From Rhizobium sp. BK251 (GTDB taxonomy: Bacteria > Pseudomonadota > Alphaproteobacteria > Rhizobiales > Rhizobiaceae): a stretch of 64,000 nt of DNA. The DNA lies in contig NZ_SLUQ01000002.1 in assembly GCF_004345245.1 (NCBI RefSeq), positions 310,001 through 374,000 on the forward strand, read 5' to 3'. Under the pieces are notes generated by a model. It saw only the letters and a program-made list of their open reading frames with translations, had not been told where the DNA came from and did not search any database. Below are positions 36,228-45,708 of the stretch, in pieces. Each line of letters begins with the position of its first letter. Position 1 is the stretch's first letter. The translations under genes and the position numbers were made by a program.

Positions 36228-38603
36228 TTATGAGGCACGGGCCGAGGGCCAGGCGGGCAGAGGTCCGCCACGGGTCAGCGTCTCGATGAGTGCAGTGGCC
36301 GCCTGCGGCCTGTGGAACAGGTAGCCCTGGCCGCAGTCGAGGCCCATCTGGCGGAGCACAAGGCACTCCTCCTCGGTCTCGATGCCTTCGGCAATGACGG
36401 TGCAGTTCATCTTGTGGGAGAGCGTCGTGATGCCCTCGACGAGCATCCTGCTCTTGCGGCGAACCTCGGGCGAGCTGTCGTCGATCGCGCGGGTGAAGGA
36501 CTGGTCGATCTTGATGATGTCGACGGGGAAACGGTTCAGGTAGCTGAGCGAGGAGAAGCCTGTGCCGAAGTCGTCAAGCGCAATGCGGCATCCGAAACCG
36601 CATATCTCGTTGATGATCGTGCGGATTTGCGGATTGTCGTTCATCAGTACCGCTTCGGTGATCTCGACGACAATGCGGTTCGGGCGAATGTCATGACGCC
36701 CGAGAAGGCTCGCCAGGCGGGTGGGCAGCCCCATCTCGAACTGGAGGGGCGAGAAGTTGATCGCCAGATAGGCATCCTTCATTCCCGGCAGTTCCGATAT
36801 GCGCGCGAGATGACCGATTGCCTTGTCCATGATGACGTTGCCGATGCCGACGATCGAGCCGGTTTCCTCCGCCACGTTCACGATCTGGGCCGGCGGCAGG
36901 ACGCCTTTTTCCGGGTGCTGCAGGCGCATCAGCGCCTCGAAGCCGCGGATCGAGCGATCGTCCAGATTGACAATCGGTTGCAGATGGGCCTCGAACCAGT
37001 CCTCCGCGAGACCCGTCTCGATGAAGCTTTCGATCTCGGCGCGGCGGCGGGTCTCGTCGAGTATGGAACTGTCGAATATCTGCGCGCCGTTCTTGCCGTC
37101 GCGCTTCCTCGCATACATGGCCATGTCTGACTTCTGCAGCAGCTCGGCTGCATTGCGCGCTTGGCGTGGATAGATCGCAATGCCGATACTGGCGCTGAGC
37201 CGTGCCTCGCCGCCAAAGGGTGTCGCGAAGATGGCCGCGATCTTCTCGCACATCTGGTAGGCGCGCCTCTCCGCATCGTCGGCGGGAAGCAGCACGGCAA
37301 ACTCGTCGCCACCGAGGCGGGCCGCGATATCGCCGTCCTCAAGGCTCGTCTGCAACCGTTCGACCAGTTCGCGCAGCGCCGCATCGCCGGCTGCGTGGCC
37401 CATGTTGTCGTTGATCCACTTGAAACGATCGAGGTCGATGAAGAGGCAGGCGAGTTCGCGCGCGTCGTGGTCGGCCTCGCCGATCTTGGCGTCGAGCGCG
37501 GTTTCGAAGCCCTGCCGGTTGAGCAGCCCCGTCAGGTGGTCAGTGATGGCCTGGCGAAGGTTGCGGGCCTCGGACTGCTTGAGCTCGGTCACGTCGGTCA
37601 TGACGGATAGCGCAAGATCCGCACCATTGGCGGACGGCGCGCGCGACTCCAGGATCAGCACGTCCATCACCTCGCCATTGCGGCACACGAACTTCACGGT
37701 GACGTCGAGTGCCGCTCCGCTTTCTTCGACGCGCTCCTTGCGGCGGATGAACTTGGCCCTTGATTCAGCGAGCACGAGATTCGCGAAGGGGCGGCCGATG
37801 ACCTGCGCCCGGTCGTAGCCTGTCGCCACGAGCCAATAATCGCTGACGGCCGTGATCCGATCGTCTTCGTCGAGCGAGAAGAGCATTGCCGGGGTCAGGT
37901 TGTATATGTCTGTCGTTCGCCGGTGCGCGATCTTCAGTTCCCGTTCCTCGCGCTCCAGCTTGATCTGCATCTCGTTGAAGCTCTGCGCCAGCCTGCCCAT
38001 CTCGTCGTTCGACTTCCAGTCTACATGGTGGCGGGAGCCGAGCCACCGCGTACCCTCGATGGCGGCGGTAAGTCGCATCAGCGGCTGGATGACGAAGATG
38101 CGGTTGCCGATGAGCGACGTCGCAAAGACGGTGAGGACCGCAAAAATGAAGATCGAGACAAAGACGATCTCCTCCTGCTTGAGGCCCGAAAAGAGGCCGA
38201 TCGCGGGATAGGAGACAGCGATGGTTCCCAGGTTCTTGCGGCCGTCGATCGTATTGTAGACGATCGACCGCGAAACCGTCTCTAGCGCGCCCTGGAAGGA
38301 TCGCGGGATGGTCGACTGCGTGATGTCCAGCTTGCCCGACAGGTCGCGGACGTTCACCTTGACGATCGCCCCCTCGGACACGATCGTGGCGCTGATCTGG
38401 GTGATGCTCTCCTCGTCGAGATCCCAGATCGGCTTGGCGAGCGCCTGGGCGTTGGCGGCCAGAAGAACCGATATGTGGTCGCGGATTTCCTTGTCTGCGC
38501 GCTCGGACGAGAGGAAGAGGAAAAGCACGAACAGCGGCGCCACGAAGATCAGCAGCGCCCCGCATACTATTGCAAAAAACCTGTTCTCAACGGAATGGTT
38601 CAT
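36228..38603 (-). CDS. membrane HAMP-PAS-GGDEF-EAL cyclic-di-GMP enzyme
   Basis: The 791-residue protein has a membrane helix at about 10-32, a periplasmic sensor segment to about 147, a second helix, a HAMP linker, a PAS domain (about 230-345), a GGDEF domain and an EAL domain. The signatures are intact: LGGDEF near residue 445; GFEALMRLQH, NFSPLQF, EITEAVL, DDFGTGFSSL, KIDQSF and EGIET in the EAL part. The inhibitory RxxD site is absent (EDGD stands there). It may both make and degrade c-di-GMP. It shares a transcript with the binding protein downstream. Confidence 0.93.
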   Translation of the reverse strand: MNHSVENRFFAIVCGALLIFVAPLFVLFLFLSSERADKEIRDHISVLLAANAQALAKPIWDLDEESITQISATIVSEGAIVKVNVRDLSGKLDITQSTIPRSFQGALETVSRSIVYNTIDGRKNLGTIAVSYPAIGLFSGLKQEEIVFVSIFIFAVLTVFATSLIGNRIFVIQPLMRLTAAIEGTRWLGSRHHVDWKSNDEMGRLAQSFNEMQIKLEREERELKIAHRRTTDIYNLTPAMLFSLDEDDRITAVSDYWLVATGYDRAQVIGRPFANLVLAESRAKFIRRKERVEESGAALDVTVKFVCRNGEVMDVLILESRAPSANGADLALSVMTDVTELKQSEARNLRQAITDHLTGLLNRQGFETALDAKIGEADHDARELACLFIDLDRFKWINDNMGHAAGDAALRELVERLQTSLEDGDIAARLGGDEFAVLLPADDAERRAYQMCEKIAAIFATPFGGEARLSASIGIAIYPRQARNAAELLQKSDMAMYARKRDGKNGAQIFDSSILDETRRRAEIESFIETGLAEDWFEAHLQPIVNLDDRSIRGFEALMRLQHPEKGVLPPAQIVNVAEETGSIVGIGNVIMDKAIGHLARISELPGMKDAYLAINFSPLQFEMGLPTRLASLLGRHDIRPNRIVVEITEAVLMNDNPQIRTIINEICGFGCRIALDDFGTGFSSLSYLNRFPVDIIKIDQSFTRAIDDSSPEVRRKSRMLVEGITTLSHKMNCTVIAEGIETEEECLVLRQMGLDCGQGYLFHRPQAATALIETLTRGGPLPAWPSARAS

Positions 38604-38771
38604 TGTTCCGTCTTTTCTCCCGCGTCAGTGCACAGACCTGCCGTCTTGTCGGGCAGGTTCCGTCTGAACAACCACGTATATGCTTTCATGAATCTATTAA
38701 TGGTTGCTGAAGCGCGAGGGACGAGTTCGCTCCGCAAATGCTGGTATTCGGCGGCCGGCACGCGGACAAAG

Positions 38772-38802
38772 AAAAACCCGCCTCCCTTGCGAGAGACGGG
38801 TT
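38772..38802 (-). terminator. rho-independent terminator of rplY
   Basis: Read on the minus strand: AACCCGTCTC, a short loop, GGGAGGCGGGTT followed by more T residues, beginning 26 bases after the rplY stop. One G-T pair interrupts the stem. It separates rplY from the GGDEF/EAL gene. Confidence 0.8.
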
Positions 38803-38827
38803 GATCGTTCGAAGATCGCGGGAAAGC

Positions 38828-39445
38828 TTATGCTTCCGGCGTTCCTTCGGCTTCAGCTTCCGTTTCGGAGACACCGCCGGCCGGAGCAACGATCGTGGCG
38901 ATCGTGAAGTCACGATCGGCGATGACCGGCGTGACGTTCTTCGGCAGGGTGACTGCGGAGATGTGGACGCTGTCGCCGACCTTCAGGCCGTTCAGATCGA
39001 CAGTGATCGCTTCCGGGATCGCATCGGCCGGGCAGTGGACTTCCACTTCGTGACGGACGATGTTCAGGACGCCGCCGGACTTGAGGCCCGGGGACTTGCC
39101 TTCATTGACGAAGTGAACCGGGATTTCCACGGTTACCTGGGTATTGCCCGACACGCGCAGGAAATCCACATGCATCGTGAAGTCGCGGACCGGATCAAGC
39201 TGATAGTCCTTCGGCAGGACCTTGATCTTCTTGCCGTCCACGTCGATCGTTGCAATGGTGGTCATGAAGCCACCAGCGTGGATGCGCTTCGTCACCTCAT
39301 TGGTGTTCAGCACAATAGAAACGGGGGACTGCTTGTCACCGTAGATGACAGCAGGAATCAAACCGTTGCGGCGAAGTTCACGGGAGGACCCCTTACCAAC
39401 CCGTTCGCGCGCCTCGGCCTTGAGCTCGTAAGTTTCGTGGCTCAT
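38828..39445 (-). CDS. rplY: 50S ribosomal protein L25/general stress protein Ctc
   Basis: The 205-residue protein is the long L25/TL5 form: an N-terminal 5S rRNA-binding domain ([20 protein letters not shown] and IPAVIYGDK near residues 6-37) and a C-terminal beta domain with [11 protein letters not shown]... ending in an acidic, alanine-rich tail. It binds 5S rRNA in the large ribosomal subunit. A sigma-70-like promoter is visible about 130 bases upstream and a terminator follows, so it looks monocistronic in this genome. Confidence 0.95.
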   Translation of the reverse strand: MSHETYELKAEARERVGKGSSRELRRNGLIPAVIYGDKQSPVSIVLNTNEVTKRIHAGGFMTTIATIDVDGKKIKVLPKDYQLDPVRDFTMHVDFLRVSGNTQVTVEIPVHFVNEGKSPGLKSGGVLNIVRHEVEVHCPADAIPEAITVDLNGLKVGDSVHISAVTLPKNVTPVIADRDFTIATIVAPAGGVSETEAEAEGTPEA

Positions 39446-39787
39446 GGCTATTCCTTTCGAGGTTATTTGGAGAGCCCGGCGGCGGCTGAAAGCCTTGTGC
39501 CGTCGAACCGGAGGCGGGCGAAGCCCAACCTCATCCGCGTTGCCTCCAAGGGTGTCTGCGCGGACGCGTGGCCTATAATATAAATGAAGCAGGATGGCAA
39601 GTTTCGAAGAAACGGCATGAAATCGGCAGCCGGGACAATCATGCCGGGCCGTGCCGGCGCTGCTGCGACTTCCCGGTTGCGAACCGTTTCGAAGCCTTAA
39701 CTATCAAACACGAAGCCCATCCCAGTTCAATCAATACTAAGGTTCGGCCGAATAGAGAGGAGGCGCGTCAATCTTCCGGGTGAGCCA
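39446..39787. other. divergent region between rplY and an MHYT gene
   Basis: A 342-base gap with no gene. It holds the rplY promoter (39572-39600) and, on the leftward side, about 120 bases of rplY leader with several small GC-rich inverted repeats. The right part, just before 39788, contains GAGAGGAGG, somewhat far from the ATG of the MHYT gene. No recognisable RNA element. Confidence 0.5.
39572..39600 (-). promoter_or_regulatory. sigma-70-type promoter for rplY
   Basis: On the minus strand TTGCCA and TATAGG are separated by exactly 17 bases inside an AT-rich stretch, about 130 bases before the rplY start. No experimental support. Confidence 0.5.
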
Positions 39788-41899
39788 ATGTTGAAAGTCC
39801 TCTCCTGCATCACAGTCCAGCACAGCCCCATGCACCTGGTCTTCGCGACCATCATATGTGTGCTTGGTTCGCTGCTCGCGATGCGCCTGTTCTCGCGCGC
39901 CAGGCGGGCACAGGGACTGCAGAGGGTCAACTGGCTGTTCCTCTGCGGGTTCATCGGAGGGGCCACGATCTGGACGACACATTTCGTCTCGATCCTCGGA
40001 TATCGAACGCCGGTGAGCGATGGCTATGATGTGCTGCTCACGCTCGCCTCGCTAGTCCTCGGCATCGGTTCGACGATGACCGGTTTCATCATAGCGGCCA
40101 TGGGTCGGAAGGGGACCATGGTCGAGGCCGGCGGTGTGATCCTCGGGCTCGGCATCGCCGCTATGCATTATACGGGCATGGCTGCGTACCAGCTCGAGGG
40201 AACGCTGGAGTGGAGCAGGTCCTATGTCGCCGTCTCGCTGGTCCTCGCCGCTATCCTGGGCGCAGCCGCGACCAATCGCGCGGTGCGTTCCAGGACGCGG
40301 TTCCGAAAATACGAGGCGGCGCTCGCACTGATCCTTGCTATCGTCTTGACCCATTTTACCGGAATGTCCGCGCTCACGGTCCTCGCTGAGCCAACGGCCG
40401 TCGTTTCGCCTGACATCATTTCCGATGGCGTCATGACGGGACTGGTCTCCGCGGTCATGGCCGTCATTCTGGCGCTCGGCGCCTCCACCTACGTCATCGA
40501 TATCCAGTCCACGCAGGCGGCGGTCGAGCGCTACCGCCATCTCTCGCTTCATGACCCACTGACCAATTTGCCAAATCGCGCCGCCTTCAACGAGCACCTC
40601 GCGTCGCTGATGAACCGGCAGCAGGGCATGGTGGCGCGCCTGGCGGTGCTTTCCTTCGATCTTGATCGCTTCAAGGAGATAAACGACGTGCACGGCCATT
40701 CCGCTGGTGACGTTGTGTTGCGGACGATTGCCGAGCGCCTCAGTGGGATCATGGGGGAAGGGCAGTTCGTAGCCCGCGTCGGCGGCGACGAATTCGTCGC
40801 GGTTATGTACGACTATTTCATGCAGTCCGACGCGCGGGAACTCGCGCAGCGGGTTCTGGAGGAAATCACCAAGCCCGTCGACTGGCAGGGCCATTCACTT
40901 GCCGTCGGCTCCAGCATCGGCATTTCTACGTCCCCCGGTTATGCACGGAACATGGACGACCTCCTCTCGCAGGCCGATGTCGCGATGTACCGCGCCAAGT
41001 CGACGGCGACGAACACGATCTGCTTCTACGATCCATCGATGGACGAGGCAGCCCGTGAACGAAGCGCGCTTGCGATCGAGATGCGCGAGGGAATCCGCAA
41101 TGGTGAGTTCGAGCTGTTCTACCAGCAGCAGAACGATACGGCCACTCGCGCCGTGATCGGCTTCGAGGCGTTGCTGCGCTGGCAACATCCGACGCGTGGC
41201 ATGATCCCGCCCTCAGATTTCATCCCGATCGCGGAAAAGACCGGCTTCATCCTCGAACTCGGCGAATGGGTACTGCGAACGGCCTGTGCCGAGGCGGCGA
41301 TGTGGAGGAACCCACTGCGCATTGCGGTGAACGTCGCGCCGCAGCAGCTGGCCGATAACCGTCTACCTGAGGTCGTGCATCAGGTGCTCCTCGAAACAGG
41401 CCTTTCCGCGGCGCGTCTGGAACTCGAGATCACTGAGTCCGGCATCATCGCCGACCACCAGCACGCCCTGCACATCATCCGCCGGCTGAAGGCGCTTGGC
41501 GTCCGGATCGCGATGGACGACTACGGCACCGGCTATTCCTCTCTCTCGACGCTGCAGACCTTTCCTTTCGACAAGATCAAGATCGATCGTGCATTCGTCG
41601 ATGGCGTTGTTACCAACAAGCAGTCGGCAGCGATCGTGCGCTCGACCCTGATCCTCGCCGCAAGCCTTGATATCCCCGTCCTTGCCGAGGGTGTGGAGAA
41701 CGAGGACCATATCGAGTTCCTGCGCAAGGAAGGTTGCTTGCAGGTGCAGGGCTTCCTTTTCGGCAGGCCGGCGCCGCGCAAGGAAATCGAGGACATCGTC
41801 AACCAGATGGTTGCCCCGCTTGCCATGGTGGATGAAGCGAAGGTGCCTGTCGCCGCCGAGGCGACCGAGCCGGCAGATGGCGCTGATAGGGCTGCCTGA
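39788..41899 (+). CDS. MHYT-GGDEF-EAL cyclic-di-GMP enzyme
   Basis: The 703-residue protein has about seven membrane helices with three MHYT-type motifs (WTTHF near 62, MHYTGM near 119, LTHFTGM near 180), the first clearly degenerate. MHYT domains are proposed to bind copper and sense oxygen or similar gases. A GGDEF domain (RVGGDEF near 336) and an EAL domain (FEALLRWQHP, NVAPQQL, EITES, DDYGTGYSSL, EGVEN) follow with intact signatures; no RxxD inhibitory site is present. It may make or degrade c-di-GMP. It is divergent from rplY and appears to be a single gene. Confidence 0.93.
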   Translation: MLKVLSCITVQHSPMHLVFATIICVLGSLLAMRLFSRARRAQGLQRVNWLFLCGFIGGATIWTTHFVSILGYRTPVSDGYDVLLTLASLVLGIGSTMTGFIIAAMGRKGTMVEAGGVILGLGIAAMHYTGMAAYQLEGTLEWSRSYVAVSLVLAAILGAAATNRAVRSRTRFRKYEAALALILAIVLTHFTGMSALTVLAEPTAVVSPDIISDGVMTGLVSAVMAVILALGASTYVIDIQSTQAAVERYRHLSLHDPLTNLPNRAAFNEHLASLMNRQQGMVARLAVLSFDLDRFKEINDVHGHSAGDVVLRTIAERLSGIMGEGQFVARVGGDEFVAVMYDYFMQSDARELAQRVLEEITKPVDWQGHSLAVGSSIGISTSPGYARNMDDLLSQADVAMYRAKSTATNTICFYDPSMDEAARERSALAIEMREGIRNGEFELFYQQQNDTATRAVIGFEALLRWQHPTRGMIPPSDFIPIAEKTGFILELGEWVLRTACAEAAMWRNPLRIAVNVAPQQLADNRLPEVVHQVLLETGLSAARLELEITESGIIADHQHALHIIRRLKALGVRIAMDDYGTGYSSLSTLQTFPFDKIKIDRAFVDGVVTNKQSAAIVRSTLILAASLDIPVLAEGVENEDHIEFLRKEGCLQVQGFLFGRPAPRKEIEDIVNQMVAPLAMVDEAKVPVAAEATEPADGADRAA

Positions 41900-42104
41900 G
41901 CGTCGCAAACCCTTCCGCTTGCGGAATCGCTGAAGTCTTCCCCGGAGATGCTGCCTCATTTCGGGTTACGAACGTAGCCTTTCAATGTCGAAATGCCACG
42001 CGCCCGAAACCGGGGCTCCCTAGCCTCAAGGGTGCGCTCGGGGGGCTCAGGGACTGATTCTCGGCACCGCCTTTGCGTTGTTCACCAAAGGGAGTCATTC
42101 CGAC

Positions 42105-42602
42105 ATGGCAATAGTGAACTCTTCGCAAACAGCTCAGATAGACCGTCAACTTGGAGAGGACGGTTGGTACGTGATCACTCCGGGCGAGATCGGCAAGATA
42201 CGCACATCCGCTGCGGACACGAATGGAGCGTATACGATGCTGGAGGTGGTCGCGCAGCCGCTCAATGGCGTGCCTGTCCATATCCACACGAACGAGGACG
42301 AGCACTTCGTCATCCTGGAGGGTACGCTTCACTTCGCCAAGGGGGACGTGAAGCTGGATGCGCCTGCCGGTTCGACCGTCACCGTCCGCAAGGGCGTCTC
42401 ACATGCCTGGTGCAATATCTCGGATGCGCCCGTCCGCATGTTGATCATCTTCTCGCCCGGACACGTCGAGGACATGTTCCGTGCCATCATGGCGGGAGCA
42501 TCACAGGACGAGTTGGCCGCACTCACAGAGACCTTCGGCACCGTCATCACCGGCCCGCCGATGCGTGACGACATCTTCTCGTTCCTTTCTCCCCGGCAGT
42601 AA
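42105..42602 (+). CDS. cupin domain protein
   Basis: The 165-residue protein has one conserved cupin barrel: VHIHTNEDEHFVILEG near residues 57-72 (two histidines and a glutamate as metal ligands) and GVSHAWCNIS near 99-108. Function is unknown; such small cupins include quercetinase-like dioxygenases and isomerases. GGGAG lies 11 bases before the ATG at 42105, which I prefer to an ATG nine codons upstream. It is 53 bases before the ArsR regulator gene and may be co-transcribed with it. Confidence 0.85.
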   Translation: MAIVNSSQTAQIDRQLGEDGWYVITPGEIGKIRTSAADTNGAYTMLEVVAQPLNGVPVHIHTNEDEHFVILEGTLHFAKGDVKLDAPAGSTVTVRKGVSHAWCNISDAPVRMLIIFSPGHVEDMFRAIMAGASQDELAALTETFGTVITGPPMRDDIFSFLSPRQ

Positions 42603-42608
42603 AATAAT

Positions 42609-42663
42609 CAACCGCTCGGTTGGCCGACAGGCGGCGGATCGTTATATTCAACACTATGGTTGA
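42609..42663 (+). promoter_or_regulatory. two operator-like inverted repeats at the arsR-type gene
   Basis: CAACCG-CT-CGGTTG at 42609-42622 and TCAAC-ACTATG-GTTGA at 42648-42663 share the half-site CAAC/GTTG. The second overlaps the start codon of the regulator gene. This is typical of an autoregulated repressor, but binding is inferred. Confidence 0.4.
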
Positions 42664-43003
42664 GTATGGCGATCCAATGCTTGATGCGGTCTTTCATGCC
42701 CTGTCGGATCCCACCCGGCGGGCAATGTTGCGACGCCTCGCGGAAGGCGAGCAGAAGGTGGGGGAGCTTGCCGAGCCGTTCGACATATCGCTGGCAGCGG
42801 CGTCCAAGCATATCAAGGTGCTCGAAGGGGCGGGCCTCGTTCAGCGTGAGGTGCGCGGGAGAACTCACATCTGCAGGCTCGACGTGAGGCCGATGCATGC
42901 CGGCGTCGAGTGGATGCGCCACTACGAGAAGTTCTGGAACATGCGGCTCGACGTGCCGGACGAAATCCGGCGCGCCGGGGGTACGCGGCCCGAGGGGGAA
43001 TGA
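42656..43003 (+). CDS. ArsR-family HTH transcriptional regulator
   Basis: The 115-residue protein has a winged helix: HALSDPTRRAMLRRLAEGE near residue 11, the recognition helix region ISLAAASKHIKVLE near 45 and the wing VQREVRGRTHICRL near 62. It belongs to the branch that is usually paired with an AHSA1/SRPBCC protein; it has no metal-binding CxC motif. The start at 42656 is chosen within an operator-like repeat; a TTG at 42620 would add 12 residues. Its stop overlaps a 12-codon frame, which may be all that is left of the usual partner gene. Confidence 0.88.
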   Translation: MVEYGDPMLDAVFHALSDPTRRAMLRRLAEGEQKVGELAEPFDISLAAASKHIKVLEGAGLVQREVRGRTHICRLDVRPMHAGVEWMRHYEKFWNMRLDVPDEIRRAGGTRPEGE

Positions 43004-43035
43004 CCGTCATGAAGGCAACGCTGAACGGCGCTTGA
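43000..43035 (+). other. 11-residue frame overlapping the regulator stop, possible gene remnant
   Basis: An ATG overlaps the regulator's TGA by four bases (ATGA) and encodes MTVMKATLNGA before a stop. A four-base overlap is the usual arrangement for the co-translated SRPBCC partner of this regulator family, yet the frame is closed after 11 codons. It may be a remnant or chance. Confidence 0.2.
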
Positions 43036-43063
43036 GGCGTCGCCCATGCGTCGGCTTGCCCTG

Positions 43064-43657
43064 TCAGCGCCGGCATTCGCCCTGAGCAACGATGCGGAAG
43101 CCGCCGTTCCGTGCCTCGCAAGCGTTCGGGAAGGTCTGCACTCGACCGCCTCGCTCGCCGCAGACAGGTGCATATTCCATGGTGCACATCTGCGGGCCGG
43201 GTGATGGGGGCGGCGGGGGAGGTGCGGCGCGGCATTCGCCCTGAGCAACGACCCGGAAACCGTCCCTGCGAGCTTCGCAGGCGTTCGGGAAGGTTCGGGT
43301 ACGTCCGGCGCGCTCGCCACAGACCGGAACGTATTCCCGCGTACATATCTGCGGACCGGGGGAGGGTGGCGGTGGAGGCGGCCGCGTGGGCCGGCACTCG
43401 CCGCGGCCAACAATCATGAAACCGCTGGCGCGAGCCTGGCACGCGTTCGGGAAGGTCTGGCTGCGGCCGCCCCGCTCGCCGCAAACCGGGGCATATTCCA
43501 TCGTGCATATCTGCGGTGGCCGCGGGTTTGACGGTGGGGGCGAGTAGACGGGACCCGTCTCAACGGTGCATGCGGACAGAATGGGGAACAGCAGGGCGGC
43601 CGCGATTCGCGCAACGATCAGCAATTTCCGCGATCTGCTTTCATCTGTCCTGACCAC
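43064..43657 (-). CDS. lipoprotein with three Kazal-type protease inhibitor domains
   Basis: The 197-residue protein has a lipoprotein signal with the lipobox LSAC (cysteine 30), so it is probably anchored in the outer or inner membrane. Three near-identical domains follow, each with four cysteines at identical spacing (51/59/73/88, 105/113/127/142, 158/166/180/195) and the pattern YAPVCGERGGR...TFPNAC. They are joined by proline-rich linkers. This matches bacterial Kazal-like serine protease inhibitors. The start is a GTG with GGAGG nine bases upstream. It lies downstream of prs on the same strand. The target protease is unknown. Confidence 0.88.
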   Translation of the reverse strand: MVRTDESRSRKLLIVARIAAALLFPILSACTVETGPVYSPPPSNPRPPQICTMEYAPVCGERGGRSQTFPNACQARASGFMIVGRGECRPTRPPPPPPSPGPQICTREYVPVCGERAGRTRTFPNACEARRDGFRVVAQGECRAAPPPPPPSPGPQMCTMEYAPVCGERGGRVQTFPNACEARNGGFRIVAQGECRR

Positions 43658-43773
43658 GCGTATGCTCCTCCAAGCCGTTGCGGTCGCGAAAACCTAGCCG
43701 AAGTCGGGTGCGACATGAAGCCTCGCATTCGCTTCCGTGATCCAAGCCCAATAGACCGCACCGCCGGTGCGTC

Positions 43774-44706
<933 letters not shown>

Positions 44707-44811
44707 GTTGGTCCGCCTATAACCGCCTGATAGCCGCGCTTTTTAGCCAGCTTGCTTCTGAATGCAAGGGCCAAGGCGTCATATGCTTTTATATTTCTGA
44801 AAAGATTGTGG

Positions 44812-45612
44812 CTAACCGCCGCGCTGCTGGCGCCAGGACGAGAACTCGTCGATCGTTTTCGATGCGATCTGCTGCATGACGGACGCAGGCACCGCTGCCC
44901 AGGGATCGGCCGCAGACGAAGGCACGTTCTCCTGTCCCTGGATGCGGTGCAGTCGCGAGCCGCTGTTGTCGAGGACGTCCCAGACATAGACCACGGTGAC
45001 GGAGGGGCCATCGCTGAAGGCGGAGAGATAGCCCTTGAGGATATAGCTGCTGCTCGCGTCGCCGGCGCTCCTGATCGTCAGCCCGTGCGAGCGTGCCTCG
45101 GCACCGAGCTGTCGCGACAGCGGGGTGACCGCCTGTACCGGCGCGCCGATGATAGGCAGGAAGCGGATGCTGTCGCCCCCCGAGGACGGTGTCAGGGCAG
45201 CTTGCTGGTTCTCAGCCGGTGCTGCGGGTTCATTACCGGTGGCAGGGGGTAGCGTCTCCGCCTCGACCGATGCGGTAGCGGAAGGTGCGGACGTGGCGCC
45301 GGAAAGCCGGTCTGCCTGTTCCTGGAGCGATGTGGGTGGTGCCCCGGTGCCTGCCTGGTAGGTCGGCTGAGCCGGAACCGCGCCCTGACCGTAGGCGGGA
45401 TGATAACCGCCGGCCTGGGGCGGCGACGCAAAGGGTTGCTGTTGCGGGGCACCCGCCATCTGCGCCGTCTGGCTTTGCGTTACGGGAGAGGAGCTGAAAC
45501 CCGTCGTGCTGCTGCCGATATCGACGCGCGGCACCAGGGCATCGGTCGTGTTGCAGCCGGAAAGAAGCACCAGAAGCCCAAGCACTGTCGCCGTTTTTCC
45601 GGATTTCGCCAT
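44812..45612 (-). CDS. putative lipoprotein, low-complexity N-terminal half
   Basis: The 266-residue protein has a lipoprotein signal peptide with the lipobox LLSGC at residues 16-20. Residues 30-145 are low-complexity, rich in proline, alanine, glutamine and serine. The C-terminal part (about 150-266) is compact with GYLSAFSDGPSVTVVYVWDV, resembling proteins that bind or process envelope polymers, but I do not recognise a family. Alone on its strand between prs and the M24-like gene. Confidence 0.75.
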   Translation of the reverse strand: MAKSGKTATVLGLLVLLSGCNTTDALVPRVDIGSSTTGFSSSPVTQSQTAQMAGAPQQQPFASPPQAGGYHPAYGQGAVPAQPTYQAGTGAPPTSLQEQADRLSGATSAPSATASVEAETLPPATGNEPAAPAENQQAALTPSSGGDSIRFLPIIGAPVQAVTPLSRQLGAEARSHGLTIRSAGDASSSYILKGYLSAFSDGPSVTVVYVWDVLDNSGSRLHRIQGQENVPSSAADPWAAVPASVMQQIASKTIDEFSSWRQQRGG

Positions 45613-45708
45613 GCCGCGACTACCCTCTCATTCTCCGCCGCTCCGGGGGGAGTATGGTTTCGGGCCCGTGCCTGTGTCAATTCCAGATTATGACGGCGGC
45701 TGCGACGG

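Noticed and set aside
41913..41926. TTCCG-CTTG-CGGAA hairpin after the MHYT gene
   Set aside because: Only a 5-bp stem and no T run; too weak to call a terminator.
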